DNA of 64,000 nt from Saccharopolyspora erythraea NRRL 2338 (GCF_000062885.1 NC_009142.1:1973584-2037583); one strand, 5' to 3'. Counted from the stretch's first letter, positions 45,451 through 54,861 are shown. Translations and numbers: made by a program. Notes: generated by a model not told the origin, from the letters alone.

Positions 45451-46874
45451 GCCGAGGCGAGGTGCCGCAGCGGGTCGCGGTCGTCGGCGGCGGCGCGGCC
45501 GGGCTGGCCGCCGCGTACGAGCTGCGCCGGGAGCTCGGGCCGCAGGCGCACATCACCCTGGTCGAGCAGACCGACCGGCTCGGCGGGAAGCTGCGCACGG
45601 TCCGGCTGGCGGGCCGCGAGTTCGACCTCGGAGCCGAGGCGTTCCTGGTGCGCAGGCCCGAAGTCCTGCGGCTGGCCGAGGAGCTGGGCGTCGACGACGG
45701 CATCGTGTACCCGGGCAGCGCCTCGGCCACGGTGCGCGCCGGCGGACGGACCCGGCCGCTGCCCGGCGGCACCGTCATGGGTGTGCCGTCCTCGCCCGAA
45801 GCCGTCCAGGACGTCCTGTCCGAAGCGGGCGTCGCGGCGGTGCGCGCGGAGGCCGACCTGCCGCCGCTGGAACTGGGCGGAGCCGACGTGTCGGTCGGCA
45901 GGCTGCTGCGCGAACGGGTCGGCGACGAGGTCGTCGACCGGCTGGTGGAGCCGCTGCTCGGCGGGGTCTACGCGGGCAACGCCGACCTGCTCGGCCTGCG
46001 CGCGACGATCCCCGCGCTCGCCGCGGCCATCGACGCCGGCGCGCAGTCGGTCACGGCCGCGGCGGCCGCGGCGCTGCCCGCGCCGAGCGAGCCGGGGCGC
46101 AAGCCGCCGGTGTTCGGCGCCTTCGCCAACGGCTACCAGCGGCTGGTCGACGAGCTCGTCCGCGAGTGCGCCGCCGAGGTCCGCCTCGGGCTGCCGGTGC
46201 GGGCGGTGGAGCGCAGCGGAACCGGATGGCGGCTGGAGATCGGCTCCGCGCCGACCCCGGACGTGCTGGAGGCCGACGCGGTCGTGCTCGCCGTCCCCGC
46301 TCCCGCGGCCCGCCGGCTGCTTTCCGGCGTGGTGCCGGAGGCCGCCGACCGGATGGCCGGGGTGGACGTCGCCTCCATGGTCGTCGTCGGCCTGGCCCTG
46401 CCGCCCGAGACGCCGTTGCCCGACGCTTCGGGCGTGCTGATCGCGCGCGGCGAGACCCACGCCGACGGCACGCCGTTCACCGCCAAGGCGTTCACCTTCT
46501 CCAGCCGCAAGTGGCCGCACCTGCGCGGCGAGAACGGCGAGCTGCTGGTCCGCGGTTCGGTGGGTCGCTTCGGCGAGACCGAGGAACTGCGGCTGACCGA
46601 CGAGGAGCTGCTGCGCCGGGTGCGCGCCGACCTCTCCGAGCTGATCGGCGCGGCCGTCGACCCGGTCGACACCGCCGTGCTGCGCTGGGGCGGCGGGCTG
46701 CCGCAGTACGGCGTCGGGCACCTCGACGCGATCTCCGGCATCGAGCGAGCCGTCGGCGAGGTGCCGGGGCTGGCCGTGGCGGGTGCCGCGCTGCACGGCC
46801 TCGGCGTGCCCGCCTGCGTGGCGACCGGGCAGGCGGCCGCGGCCAAGGTCACGCGAGACCTCGTGGCGGCCTGA
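45447..46874 (+). CDS. cgoX: coproporphyrinogen III oxidase (HemY/CgoX type)
   Basis: A 475-residue FAD enzyme of the protoporphyrinogen oxidase family. The dinucleotide-binding N-terminus is [20 protein letters not shown], followed by [13 protein letters not shown]. The C-terminal FAD contact is [25 protein letters not shown]. In Actinobacteria this enzyme oxidises coproporphyrinogen III to coproporphyrin III. It is translationally coupled to hemE and followed by the coproheme decarboxylase, which matches the coproporphyrin-dependent route. No ferrochelatase is in the window. Confidence 0.92.
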   Translation: MSRGEVPQRVAVVGGGAAGLAAAYELRRELGPQAHITLVEQTDRLGGKLRTVRLAGREFDLGAEAFLVRRPEVLRLAEELGVDDGIVYPGSASATVRAGGRTRPLPGGTVMGVPSSPEAVQDVLSEAGVAAVRAEADLPPLELGGADVSVGRLLRERVGDEVVDRLVEPLLGGVYAGNADLLGLRATIPALAAAIDAGAQSVTAAAAAALPAPSEPGRKPPVFGAFANGYQRLVDELVRECAAEVRLGLPVRAVERSGTGWRLEIGSAPTPDVLEADAVVLAVPAPAARRLLSGVVPEAADRMAGVDVASMVVVGLALPPETPLPDASGVLIARGETHADGTPFTAKAFTFSSRKWPHLRGENGELLVRGSVGRFGETEELRLTDEELLRRVRADLSELIGAAVDPVDTAVLRWGGGLPQYGVGHLDAISGIERAVGEVPGLAVAGAALHGLGVPACVATGQAAAAKVTRDLVAA

Positions 46875-46900
46875 CCAGGTCGCGGTGGGAACATGGAGCC

Positions 46901-47596
46901 ATGGCGCGTCTGAACTACTCCGAGCTCAACGACACGATCCGCTACACGATGTGGTCGGTCTTCCGCATCGAGCAGGACACCCTGCCCGAGGACCGGGAGA
47001 AGGCCGCGCTGGCGACCAAGGAGTACCTGGACTCCCTGGAGGAATCCGGTGTCGTGGTGCGCGGCGTCTACGACGTGTCGGGTCTGCGCGCCGACGCCGA
47101 CTTCATGATCTGGTGGCACGCCGCCGAGGTCGAGGCCGTGCAGGCCGCCTACACCGGGTTCCGCCGCGAGACGCCGCTGGGGCACTCGTCGGAGCCGGTC
47201 TGGAGCAACGTCGCGCTGCACCGCCCGGCGGAGTTCAACAAGAGCCACATCCCGGCGTTCCTCGCCGGTGAGGAGCCGCGCAAGTACGTCTGCGTGTACC
47301 CGTTCGTGCGCTCCTACGAGTGGTACCTGATGCCCGACGACGAGCGCCGCACGATGCTGGCCGACCACGGCAAGGCCGCTCGGGACTACCCCGACGTGCG
47401 CGCGAACACGGTCGCGTCGTTCGGGCTCGGCGACTACGAGTGGGTGCTGGCCTTCGAGGCCGACGAGCTGCACCGGATCGTCGACCTGATGTGGAAGATG
47501 CGCTACACCGAGGCGCGGCTGCACGTGCGTGAGGAGACCCCTTTCTACACCGGTCACCGCGTGGACGTCGCCGACCTGGTCACCCGCCTGCCCTGA
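46901..47596 (+). CDS. chdC: coproheme decarboxylase (HemQ/ChdC)
   Basis: A 231-residue chlorite dismutase-like protein (Rv2676c counterpart) that oxidatively decarboxylates coproheme to heme b with H2O2. Features: the ferredoxin-like repeats, FMIWWHA near residue 68, [18 protein letters not shown] near 130 with the reactive Tyr region, [15 protein letters not shown] near 165 with the likely proximal His, and [18 protein letters not shown] at 46901 after GGAG. It ends the hem cluster here. Confidence 0.92.
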   Translation: MARLNYSELNDTIRYTMWSVFRIEQDTLPEDREKAALATKEYLDSLEESGVVVRGVYDVSGLRADADFMIWWHAAEVEAVQAAYTGFRRETPLGHSSEPVWSNVALHRPAEFNKSHIPAFLAGEEPRKYVCVYPFVRSYEWYLMPDDERRTMLADHGKAARDYPDVRANTVASFGLGDYEWVLAFEADELHRIVDLMWKMRYTEARLHVREETPFYTGHRVDVADLVTRLP

Positions 47597-47731
47597 GCCG
47601 CTGGCGCCTCGAGCTGCCGGTCTGCCCCGAGCGGCCGGTGTGCTCTGTGCTACCCGCCGGTCCTGAGCCGCCCCGGTCGCGCTGGCGGCCCTCCGGTCGC
47701 GGCGCGGCGCCGCCGGGCTTGGAATGGCGCT

Positions 47732-48517
47732 ATGTGGCAACCGGACGGGTGGGACGCGCGAGCGCGGATCGGGGTGCTGACCCCGCACGGGGACGTCGGG
47801 CCGGAGTCGGAGTTGCAGGCGATGGCGCCCGACGGTGTCCGCGTACACGCGGCGCGGGTGCCGTTCGGCGCGATGGCCCGCGGCGGCCGGATACCGCCGA
47901 CGATCCCGCTCGCGCCGATCCGGGAGTACCCCGATCCGCCGCACGTCGACGACGCGGCGCGGCTGCTGGCCGCGGCGCCGGTGCGCAGCATCGCCTTCGC
48001 CTTCACCAGCTCCGGGTACGCGACCGGTCCGGCGGCCGAGGCGGAGCTGCTCCACCGGCTCGACGCCGCCACGCACGGCATCCCGGTCGTCGCCACCTGC
48101 TCGGCCGCCGTGCTCGCCCTGCGGGCGCTCGGCGTGGGCGAGCTGGCCCTGCTGGATCCGCCCTGGTTCGACCAGGAGCTCAGCGGCATGGGCGCGGAGT
48201 ACTTCCGGGACCAGGGCCTGGAGGTGGTGTTCAACTCGCCGGTCGGGTTGCCCAGCAACCAGCGCAGCATCAATCCCGGTGAGCTCTACGACTGGGTGCG
48301 CGAGCACGTGTCCGCCCGCGCCGAGGCCGTGTTCGTCGGCGGGAACGGGATGCGCGCGGTAGGCGTGATCGCCGCGCTGGAGCAGGACCTCGGACGCCCG
48401 GTGCTCACCGCCAACCAGGTCCTGCTGTGGCACGCGCTGCACGCCGGCGGACTGAACGTCCCGGTGCACGGGTACGGATGCCTGTTCGAGGTCCAGCCCC
48501 CGCTGCCGGAGGAGTGA
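47732..48517 (+). CDS. maleate isomerase/Asp-Glu racemase family protein
   Basis: A 261-residue protein of the maleate cis-trans isomerase/arylmalonate decarboxylase group. It has IGVLTPHGDVGPESEL at the N-terminus, IAFAFTSSGYATG near residue 90 and VVATCSAAVLALRALG near 120 (catalytic Cys), and the second half has EAVFVGGNGMRAVGVIAALEQ where a second Cys would be expected but Asn-Gly is seen. The loss of one of two cysteines fits decarboxylase or single-Cys isomerases. The substrate is unknown. It is convergent with the MarR gene. Confidence 0.82.
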   Translation: MWQPDGWDARARIGVLTPHGDVGPESELQAMAPDGVRVHAARVPFGAMARGGRIPPTIPLAPIREYPDPPHVDDAARLLAAAPVRSIAFAFTSSGYATGPAAEAELLHRLDAATHGIPVVATCSAAVLALRALGVGELALLDPPWFDQELSGMGAEYFRDQGLEVVFNSPVGLPSNQRSINPGELYDWVREHVSARAEAVFVGGNGMRAVGVIAALEQDLGRPVLTANQVLLWHALHAGGLNVPVHGYGCLFEVQPPLPEE

Positions 48518-48532
48518 AACCGGAACCCGGTC

Positions 48533-48961
48533 TCAGGAAAGGCTGTCCGCGCAGGAGGCCAGCAGTTCGACCAGCCGCCTCCGGTCGTCGGGTCCGATTC
48601 CCGCAAGCATGCGTTCCTCGACCTCCGAGACGGCGCGGTCGGCTTCGCCCAGCAGCCGCTCTCCCGCACCGGTGAGCGTCACCGGACGCGCCCTGCCGCC
48701 GGTCGCGCTCTCGGCGACGGCGACCAGGCCCGCGCCGCGCAGACCGCCGAGCACGTCCTGCAGCGACTGGCGGGTGACGAAGCACCGCCGTGCGAGCTCG
48801 GCGGAGGAGATCCCGGGTTCGCCGTCGAGCGCGTGCAGGACGGCGTACTTCGACATCGAGAGCCCGAGGGGGCGGAGCCGGCGCTCGCACGCCTGGTGCA
48901 GCGCTTGCTGGGCACGTTTGACCTGGTACCCGGCCCGGTTCCGGACGTCGGCTTGACTCAT
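48533..48961 (-). CDS. MarR-family transcriptional regulator
   Basis: A 142-residue winged-helix dimer. AQQALHQACERRLRPLGLSMSKYAVLHAL is the dimer helix and first part of the HTH (split here by function), ISSAELARRCFVTRQSLQDVLGGL the recognition helix, and GGRARPVTLTGAG the wing. The ATG at 48959-48961 lies at the edge of a long inverted repeat, so it likely represses itself and the divergent monooxygenase gene. Confidence 0.9.
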   Translation of the reverse strand: MSQADVRNRAGYQVKRAQQALHQACERRLRPLGLSMSKYAVLHALDGEPGISSAELARRCFVTRQSLQDVLGGLRGAGLVAVAESATGGRARPVTLTGAGERLLGEADRAVSEVEERMLAGIGPDDRRRLVELLASCADSLS

Positions 48962-49002
48962 GTCAGGAACCTTACAACAATACGTGTGTAAGGAACCTGA
49001 CA
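48961..49002. promoter_or_regulatory. MarR operator (inverted repeat)
   Basis: TGTCAGGAACCTTACA on the left mirrors TGTAAGGAACCTGACA on the right, with an AATACG centre. The inner AA/TT differ. It fills the 54-base gap between the divergent MarR and monooxygenase starts and touches the marR start codon. Confidence 0.8.
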
Positions 49003-49015
49003 TAGAGGAGCGGGC

Positions 49016-49342
49016 ATGCCGACCACCGAGATCAACGCCGACGCCGAGTTCGTCACGCTGATCAACGTCTTCACCGTGGAACCCGACCGCCAGCGGGAGC
49101 TGGTCGACGTGCTGGCGCGGGCGACCGAGGAGGTCATGCGCCACCAGCCCGGCTTCGTCTCGGCGAACCTGCACGTCGGCCTGGACGGCACCCGCGTGGC
49201 GAACTACGCGCAGTGGGAGAGCGCGGAGCACTTCCAGCGGATGCTGGCCAACCCGGAATGCCGGCAGCACATGGCGGCCGCCACCGCGATCGCCAGGGCC
49301 GAACCGGCGCTCTACTCCGTCGACTCCGTGCGCCACGCCTGA
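49016..49342 (+). CDS. antibiotic biosynthesis monooxygenase (ABM) domain protein
   Basis: A 108-residue ferredoxin-like ABM protein. FVTLINVFTVEPDRQRELVDVL forms the first strand and helix, and QPGFVSANLHVGLDGTRVANYAQWES follows near residue 45 (written in two parts: PGFVSANLHV and VANYAQWESAEHF). Such small cofactor-free oxygenases handle quinol or aromatic substrates, sometimes in stress defence. Control by the divergent MarR suggests an inducible detoxification role. Confidence 0.87.
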   Translation: MPTTEINADAEFVTLINVFTVEPDRQRELVDVLARATEEVMRHQPGFVSANLHVGLDGTRVANYAQWESAEHFQRMLANPECRQHMAAATAIARAEPALYSVDSVRHA

Positions 49343-49344
49343 GA

Positions 49345-49400
49345 GGCTGTCTCGAACTCGCCTCGCGTGGCGGGTGGCGGAACCTCGGGTGCTCTCCGGC
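49345..49400. repeat. copy of a dispersed gene-end repeat
   Basis: GCTGTCTCGAACTC followed by CTCGCGTGGCGG matches the complement of 1197-1155. The next part, GGTGGCGGAACCTC, matches 13584-13597. It lies just after the monooxygenase stop. Confidence 0.55.
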
Positions 49401-49478
49401 CCTGAGGCGCCCGACGAGCCGAAGACCACTCGGAAGCCGGAGTGCCGCAGGCGGTGGCCGACACCAGAATTGGCGGGC

Positions 49479-50030
49479 GTGGAGCGACCATCGGAGCTTC
49501 TGGCCGACGGCGGGGTACGGCTTCGCCGCTGGTTCCGCGGCGACGGCGACGAGGCGCTGCGGGTGACGACCGAGGCGCTCGACCACCTGGCGCCGTGGAT
49601 GGCGTGGGCGGCCGACGGCTACGGGCGGCCGGAGGCGCTGAAGTTCATCGAGCGCAGCCAGGCCGACTGGGACAGCGGCGCGGCCTACAACTACGCGATC
49701 CTCGCCGAGGACGGCGCGGCCATCGGCTGTTGCAGCCTGATGGCGCGCACCGGGGGTTTCGAGATCGGGTACTGGCTGCACCCCGGGCACACCGGGCGGG
49801 GCATCGCGACCCGGGCGGCGCGGGCGCTGGTGGGCGAGGCGTTCCGCCTCGGCGCCGGACAGGTCGAGATCGTCCACGACGCCGCCAACCACGCCAGCGC
49901 GGCGGTGCCCAGGCGGCTGGGCTTCACCGAGGTCGAGCGGCGCTGCCCGCAGCAGGAGCCGCAGGCAGGCGCGGAGGTCGGCGTCGACGTCGTGTGGCGG
50001 AGGCTGGCGGGGCCTGCCGCCGCGGGTTGA
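49479..50030 (+). CDS. GNAT-family N-acetyltransferase
   Basis: A 183-residue acetyltransferase. RLRRWFRGDGDEALRV starts the fold, FEIGYWLHPGHTGRGIATRAARALV near residues 90-115 contains the acetyl-CoA loop (the G-x-T-GRGIAT segment), and HASAAVPRRLGFTEVER follows. This resembles RimJ/RimL-type enzymes that acetylate protein N-termini or antibiotics. The GTG at 49479 is likely; an earlier in-frame start at 49374 lies in the repeat. The acceptor is unknown. Confidence 0.85.
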   Translation: MERPSELLADGGVRLRRWFRGDGDEALRVTTEALDHLAPWMAWAADGYGRPEALKFIERSQADWDSGAAYNYAILAEDGAAIGCCSLMARTGGFEIGYWLHPGHTGRGIATRAARALVGEAFRLGAGQVEIVHDAANHASAAVPRRLGFTEVERRCPQQEPQAGAEVGVDVVWRRLAGPAAAG

Positions 50031-50040
50031 GGGCCGCGTC

Positions 50041-50077
50041 CGCCGGGTGGCGGGCTCGGGTGGCCCGCCACCCGGCG
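50041..50077. terminator. bidirectional hairpin terminator
   Basis: A 15-bp perfect stem, CGCCGGGTGGCGGGC with its complement, and a 7-base loop, between the convergent GNAT and alcohol dehydrogenase genes. Confidence 0.8.
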
Positions 50078-50084
50078 CGGCGGA

Positions 50085-51134
50085 TCAGATCGTCGCGGTG
50101 TCGATGACGAAGCGGTAGCGGACGTCGCTGGCGAGGACCCGCTGGTAGGCCTCGTTGATCCGCTCGGCAGGGATCACCTCGACCTCGGCGCCGATCCCGT
50201 GCTCGGCGCAGAAGTCCAGCATCTCCTGCGTCTCGGCGATCCCGCCGATCAGCGAGCCGGCCAGCGTGCGGCGACCGCCGATCAGCGCCGACGCCGAGAC
50301 CGGCACCGGGCGCTCGGGCAGGCCGACCTGCACCAGTGCGCCGTCGGTGCGCAACAGGCCGAGGTAGGCGTCCAGGTCGAGGTCGGCCGAGACGGTGTTG
50401 ACGATCAGGTCGAAGCTGCCGGCCAGCTGCTCGAACGTGGCCGGGTCCGAGGTGGCGTGGTAGTGCTCGGCGCCCAGCCGCAGCCCGTCGTCCCTCTTCC
50501 GCAACGACTGGCTGAGCACCGTGACCTCGGCGCCCTTGGCGCGGGCGATCTTGACCGCCATGTGGCCCAGCCCGCCGAGACCGACGACGGCGACCCTGCG
50601 CCCCGGACCCGCGCCCCAGCGGGTGAGCGGCGAGTACACCGTGATGCCCGCGCACAGCAGCGGCGCCGCCTCGTCCAGCGGCAGGCCGTCGGGGATGCGC
50701 AGCGCGTAGCTCTCGTCCACCACGACCTGCCTGGCGTAGCCGCCGTAGGTGGGGTTGCCGTCCCGGTCGACGCCGTTGTAGGTCATCACCGTGCCGAGCT
50801 CGCCGGTGCAGTACTGCTCCAGACCGGCCCGGCAGTTGCCGCAGTCGCGGCAGGAGTCGACGAAGCACCCCACCCCGACGCGGTCGCCGGGGGTGTGGCG
50901 GGTCACCTGTGAGCCGACCGCCGTGACGACCCCCGCGATCTCGTGTCCGGGCACCATGGGGAACATGCCCTCGCCCCACTCGGCGTTGACCTGGTGGATG
51001 TCCGAGTGGCAGATGCCGGCGAAGGAGATGTCGACGAGGACGTCGTGCTCGCCGAGCTCGCGGCGCGGGACCGTCGTCGGCTCCAGCGGGGCCTTCGGCG
51101 AGGGTGCGGCGTAGGCGGCGATCGTGTGGTTCAT
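50085..51134 (-). CDS. zinc-dependent alcohol dehydrogenase
   Basis: A 349-residue medium-chain dehydrogenase. Catalytic zinc ligands lie in [13 protein letters not shown] near residue 42, PGHEIAGVV near 66 and the Cys of LLCAGITVY near 160. The structural zinc lobe has [15 protein letters not shown] near 95-109. The Rossmann motif is [15 protein letters not shown] near 182. The residues fit the CAD/YahK-like NADP-dependent aldehyde reductases. ATG at 51132-51134. It is divergent from the XRE regulator, which is the probable controller. Confidence 0.92.
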   Translation of the reverse strand: MNHTIAAYAAPSPKAPLEPTTVPRRELGEHDVLVDISFAGICHSDIHQVNAEWGEGMFPMVPGHEIAGVVTAVGSQVTRHTPGDRVGVGCFVDSCRDCGNCRAGLEQYCTGELGTVMTYNGVDRDGNPTYGGYARQVVVDESYALRIPDGLPLDEAAPLLCAGITVYSPLTRWGAGPGRRVAVVGLGGLGHMAVKIARAKGAEVTVLSQSLRKRDDGLRLGAEHYHATSDPATFEQLAGSFDLIVNTVSADLDLDAYLGLLRTDGALVQVGLPERPVPVSASALIGGRRTLAGSLIGGIAETQEMLDFCAEHGIGAEVEVIPAERINEAYQRVLASDVRYRFVIDTATI

Positions 51135-51223
51135 GCGGTCCAGCCTGCCCACGCCCCACCTGCGCGACCAGCGGGCGTTGAACGTACGAAACCGGTTCCT
51201 ACCACTGGGAGAAGCACCTTCGC

Positions 51224-52057
51224 ATGGACCACCGCACCGAGCTGAGCCAGTTCCTGCGCACCCGCCGTGCCCGGCTGAGCCCCGCTGACGTGGGACTCCC
51301 GCGGTACGGGCGGCGCCGCGTCCCCGGTCTGCGACGGGAGGAGCTGGCGCAGCTGGCAGGGGTGAGCGTGGCGTACTACACGCGGCTGGAGCAGGGGCAC
51401 GCCCAGAACGTCTCCGGCGAAGTGCTCGGGGCGATCTGCGACGCGCTGCGGCTCGACCAAGCCGAGCGGGACCACCTGCGCAACCTCGTCCGGCCGGTGC
51501 GCAAGCGGCGCCGCAGCGCGCAGCAGCGGGTGCGTCCCGCGTTGCAGCAGCTCATCGACGCGATGGAGAGCACGCCCGCGATCGTCCTCGGGCGGCGGCT
51601 GGACATCCTCGGCTGGAACCGGCTCGCCTGTGCGCTGCTGGGAGACTTCCCCGCGATGGAGCCCGGCCGGCGCAACCTGGCGCGGCAGGTCTTCCTCGAA
51701 CCGGCCGCCCGCGAGTTCTACGTGGACTGGACGGCCAAGGCGACCGAGATCGTGGCGCTCCTGCGGCTCGACGCCGGGCGCCACCCCGACGACGAGGCGC
51801 TGTGCGCGCTCGTCGAGGAGCTCTCCGGGCGCAGCGAGGTCTTCAGCCGCCTGTGGGCGGACCGCGACGTGCGCGATCTCGGCTACGGGCGCAAGCAGCT
51901 CCGGCACCCGGTGGTCGGCCCGCTGACGCTGGCCTACGAGACCATGCACCTGCCGGATCCGGACCAGAAGGTGATCGCCTACCACGCCGAACCCGGCTCG
52001 CCCTCCTCAGAGTCGCTGAACCTGCTGGCCACCAGCACGCTCGTCCCGGCAGGCTGA
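51224..52057 (+). CDS. XRE-family regulator with MmyB-like ligand domain
   Basis: A 277-residue regulator. The N-terminal HTH is [24 protein letters not shown] (recognition region around residues 42-65), and the C-terminal two thirds form the MmyB-like sensor, with [15 protein letters not shown] near 125 and [12 protein letters not shown]. Family members often control a divergent oxidoreductase gene and respond to small hydrophobic ligands. A possible -35 TTGAAC is at 51178. It is convergent with msrB, 12 bases apart. Confidence 0.9.
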   Translation: MDHRTELSQFLRTRRARLSPADVGLPRYGRRRVPGLRREELAQLAGVSVAYYTRLEQGHAQNVSGEVLGAICDALRLDQAERDHLRNLVRPVRKRRRSAQQRVRPALQQLIDAMESTPAIVLGRRLDILGWNRLACALLGDFPAMEPGRRNLARQVFLEPAAREFYVDWTAKATEIVALLRLDAGRHPDDEALCALVEELSGRSEVFSRLWADRDVRDLGYGRKQLRHPVVGPLTLAYETMHLPDPDQKVIAYHAEPGSPSSESLNLLATSTLVPAG

Positions 52058-52069
52058 CCGGGGGCCGCC

Positions 52070-52492
52070 TCAGGCCTTCGGCACGTGGCGCAGGGCGATC
52101 GAGTTGATGCAGTAGCGCTGGTCGGTGGGGGTGTCGTAGCCCTCGCCCTCGAAGACGTGGCCCAGGTGGCTGTGGCAGGTCGCGCACAGCACCTCCACCC
52201 GCACCATGCCGAGCGAGCGGTCCTCGCGCAGGATCACCGCGTCGGTATCGCGGGGGTCGTAGAAGGAGGGCCAGCCGCAGTGCGACTCGAACTTGGTCTC
52301 GCTGCGGAACAGCTCCGCCCCGCACGCCCTGCACTCGTAGACGCCCTGGGTCTTGGTGTCGACGTACTCGCCGGTCCACGGACGTTCGGTGGCCGCTTCC
52401 CGGAGCACCGCGTACTCGGTCGGGCTCAGCTGCTGCCGCCACTCCTCGTCGGACTTCGAGACCTTCGGGGTGGCACCCACATCCGGTTCCAT
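52070..52492 (-). CDS. msrB: peptide-methionine (R)-S-oxide reductase
   Basis: A 140-residue repair enzyme that reduces methionine-R-sulfoxide. The zinc cysteines are ECRACG near residue 53 and CATCHSHLGHVF near 102. Catalytic Cys is in QRYCINSIAL near the C-terminus, with SHCGWPSFY carrying a further Cys that may be the resolving one. The length is typical. It is the Rv2674 counterpart, close to the hem genes as in mycobacteria. Confidence 0.95.
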   Translation of the reverse strand: MEPDVGATPKVSKSDEEWRQQLSPTEYAVLREAATERPWTGEYVDTKTQGVYECRACGAELFRSETKFESHCGWPSFYDPRDTDAVILREDRSLGMVRVEVLCATCHSHLGHVFEGEGYDTPTDQRYCINSIALRHVPKA

Positions 52493-52562
52493 GCCTCCAC
52501 GCTAATCGTTTCCAAGATCGTCCGCCCGCGCGGGCACCCGTGGTCCCACGGGGCGGCGCGGT

Positions 52563-52871
52563 TCAGCGCAGGAAGGTCTCCAGCACGAAGGCGACGGCGT
52601 TGTAGACCGTGAACAGCACTCCGAACAGCATCAGCGAGACCAGGGAGACCGCGACCATGCGGCGGTGCCCTTGGGCGCGGTTGGCGCTCTGGGCGAAGTC
52701 GTCCACGCCGCGCAGCATCCCCTCGACGGTGGCCTTGGAACCGCTGCGCTCCATCCGGTCGAGGTGCTCGGCGAACGCCCTGGCCTCGGGGTCGTGCGGA
52801 TCGAGCCCGGCGAGGTCGTCGTCGAACCGCCTGGCCGGGCCGTCGCGCCCCTCGCCGTCCTGCGCTGGCAT
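52563..52871 (-). CDS. small single-pass membrane protein
   Basis: A 102-residue protein. A charged N-terminal region (FDDDLAGLDPHDPEARAFAE, EHLDRMERSG) is followed by a helical stretch and one transmembrane helix near residues 72-95 (VAVSLVSLMLFGVLFTVYNA). I do not recognise a named family. It shares its strand with msrB upstream and ROK further up, but gaps of 31 and 70 bases leave the operon uncertain. Confidence 0.75.
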   Translation of the reverse strand: MPAQDGEGRDGPARRFDDDLAGLDPHDPEARAFAEHLDRMERSGSKATVEGMLRGVDDFAQSANRAQGHRRMVAVSLVSLMLFGVLFTVYNAVAFVLETFLR

Positions 52872-52902
52872 GCCGCCACCGTAGCGCCGCGGGCCTGCGG
52901 TT

Positions 52903-54126
52903 TCAGCCGCCGATCCGCTGGGGAGCGCGCAGCAGCGGGGCGAAGGCGCGGTCGGCCGCGCCGGTGAGCGCCGGTTCGGCGAGCGCGCCGGGCACCGGCC
53001 GCAGCCGCCTGGTGCGGGCCACGAGCGAGAACCGGTGCAGCTCCTCGGTCAGCACGCCGGGCTCGGCGGCCAGCAGGCCGGCCAGCAAGCCGGTCAGCAC
53101 GATGCGGTCGGGGTCCAGGACGGTGGCCAGCCCGGCGAGGCCGGCGCCGAGGGTGCCTGCGGTGCGCCGCCGGGCGCTTCCGGCTCGGGCGGTGGTGGCT
53201 CGGAGGGCTTCCTCGGCGGAGGTCGCGCCTGCCGCGCGAGCCAGCGCCGCACCGTCGGCGTAGCGCTCCAGGCAGCCGCGCGAACCGCACGGGCACGGCT
53301 CGCCCTCGGAGTCGACCATGAGGTGCCCGGCCTCCACCGCGTGCCCACCACCGGTGAACAGCGTGCCCGCGTTCACCAGCGCGCCACCGATGCCCTTGCC
53401 GTCGCAGGTGAGCACGAGCGCGTTCGCGGCACCGGCCGCCGCCCCGCGCCGGTACTCGGCCATCCCGGCGAGGTTGCTGTCCCGGCTGAAGTGCAGCGGC
53501 AGGTCCGGCAGCAGCGCGGTCACCAGCCGCCCGAACGGCACGTCGGCCCAGCCGTAGCACAGCGAGGAGTGCACGAAGCCGTCGCTCTCGCGCATGGCGG
53601 CGGGCATCGCGACACCCACACCCGCGCAGGCCCGGCCGCTGCCGGTCTGCTGCCGGACCGCGAGCTCGACCTGCTCGGCGAGGACGGCGGCCAGCCGTTC
53701 CGGCGCGAAGTCGCGTTCGCCGAGGGGGTGGGGATGCGGTGGCGCGACGGGTTCGCCGATGGCGCAGGTGGTGACCTCCAGGCGGTCGGGCCGTAGCGCA
53801 CACGCGACGACGAAGGGCGCGGTCGGCGCGGCCTCGACCAGCGGCGACGGCCGTCCGCGGCCGGAGGCCGCGGGGGCGGCCGTGCGGACCAACCCCAGCG
53901 CCTCCAGTTCCGCGAGCGCGTTGCCGATGGCGCTGCGGGCCAGCCCGAGCGCCGAGGTGGCGCTGCTGCGCGACAGCGGCCCACCGTGGTGCAGAAGCGT
54001 CAGCACCCGTGCCGCGGCGGTGCGGGGCGCGGCGTCCGGGACCTCGGGCGGGGTCGGCGAGCGCTGCGGCGCGTCCGACACCATCCGCGGTTCCCGGCGC
54101 TCGGCGGCGCCCCGACGCTCGGCCAT
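52903..54126 (-). CDS. ROK-family transcriptional repressor
   Basis: A 407-residue protein. The N-terminal winged HTH has LLHHGGPLSRSSATSALGLARSAIGNAL (recognition helix near residues 45-70). The ROK sugar-kinase-like domain has VTCDGKGIGGALVNAGTLF-like contacts, HAVEAGHLMVD and the zinc cluster PCPCGSRGCLERYA near residue 275. A conserved Asp for catalysis is not clear, as in XylR- and NagC-type repressors. It is divergent from a HAD phosphatase and a perfect palindrome lies between them. Confidence 0.88.
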   Translation of the reverse strand: MAERRGAAERREPRMVSDAPQRSPTPPEVPDAAPRTAAARVLTLLHHGGPLSRSSATSALGLARSAIGNALAELEALGLVRTAAPAASGRGRPSPLVEAAPTAPFVVACALRPDRLEVTTCAIGEPVAPPHPHPLGERDFAPERLAAVLAEQVELAVRQQTGSGRACAGVGVAMPAAMRESDGFVHSSLCYGWADVPFGRLVTALLPDLPLHFSRDSNLAGMAEYRRGAAAGAANALVLTCDGKGIGGALVNAGTLFTGGGHAVEAGHLMVDSEGEPCPCGSRGCLERYADGAALARAAGATSAEEALRATTARAGSARRRTAGTLGAGLAGLATVLDPDRIVLTGLLAGLLAAEPGVLTEELHRFSLVARTRRLRPVPGALAEPALTGAADRAFAPLLRAPQRIGG

Positions 54127-54158
54127 TTCGCCCTTCCCCTCGGTCCGTCCCCATCCTA

Positions 54159-54181
54159 TTTTGTTCTAATGCAGAACAAAA
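54159..54181. promoter_or_regulatory. ROK repressor operator
   Basis: A perfect inverted repeat TTTTGTTCT-AATGC-AGAACAAAA. It covers the HAD gene's ATG (54169-54171), so a bound repressor would cover the start site. Its AT-rich arms stand out in this GC-rich window. Confidence 0.8.
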
Positions 54182-54861
54182 GAACCGGTGAGTTGCGGGT
54201 CCGCGCGGTCCTGCTCGATCTCGACGGCACGCTGGTGGACTCCCACGCGGCCGTGCGCCGCAGCTGGCAGCGCTGGGCCGACGCGGTCGGCATCCCGCTG
54301 GAGTCGTTCTTCCACCGCACGCACGGCAGACCCGGCCACGAGGTGATGGCGGAGGTGCTGCCGGAACGTCCCCTGGCCGAGAACCTCGCGGACAACCGCG
54401 CGCTGCTCGCCGACGAGATCGAGGACACCGACGGCGTGCGCGCGTTGCCCGGCGCCGCCCGGCTGCTGGCGTCGCTGGCCGAGATGCCGTGGGCGATCGT
54501 CACCGCCTGCACCGAGCCGCTGGCCCGGGCCAGGCTCGCCGCCGCCGGACTTGCGACGCCGGAGGTGCTGGTGACCAGCGAGCAGACCGACGCGGGCAAG
54601 CCCGATCCGGCCGGCTACCTGCTCGCCGCGCGGCGGCTCGGCGTAGAACCCGCGTGGTGCGCGGTCGTCGAGGACGCGTCGGCCGGCGTGCGCGCGGCCA
54701 TCGCGGCCGGGATGCACGTGATCGGCGTCGGCGGACCGGTCGAACCGGCACCGACCTGGGAACTGGCCGGGCTCGACGACCTGGAGGTGCTGCCCGACGG
54801 CGTGCTGCTCCGGCTGGTCGGCTCGCGCGTTCACCGGGACGGAGCGCCGATCTCGACTTAG
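54169..54861 (+). CDS. HAD-family phosphatase (phosphoglycolate/sugar phosphatase-like)
   Basis: A 230-residue haloacid dehalogenase hydrolase. Motif I is LLDLDGTLVDSHAAV near residue 16, motif II is VTACTEPLA near 110, motif III Lys is in DAGKPDPAGY near 145 and motif IV is VVEDASAGVRAA near 168. A cap domain lies between I and II, as in sugar phosphatases of the DOG1/GPP or YfbT kind. It starts inside the ROK operator, so its mRNA may have little or no leader. The LigD polymerase gene follows by 10 bases. Confidence 0.88.
   Translation: MQNKRTGELRVRAVLLDLDGTLVDSHAAVRRSWQRWADAVGIPLESFFHRTHGRPGHEVMAEVLPERPLAENLADNRALLADEIEDTDGVRALPGAARLLASLAEMPWAIVTACTEPLARARLAAAGLATPEVLVTSEQTDAGKPDPAGYLLAARRLGVEPAWCAVVEDASAGVRAAIAAGMHVIGVGGPVEPAPTWELAGLDDLEVLPDGVLLRLVGSRVHRDGAPIST

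Noticed and set aside
48533-49342. MarR plus ABM monooxygenase as part of a polyketide cluster
   Set aside because: No ketide synthase, cyclase or export gene is nearby. A two-gene inducible detoxification unit is simpler.
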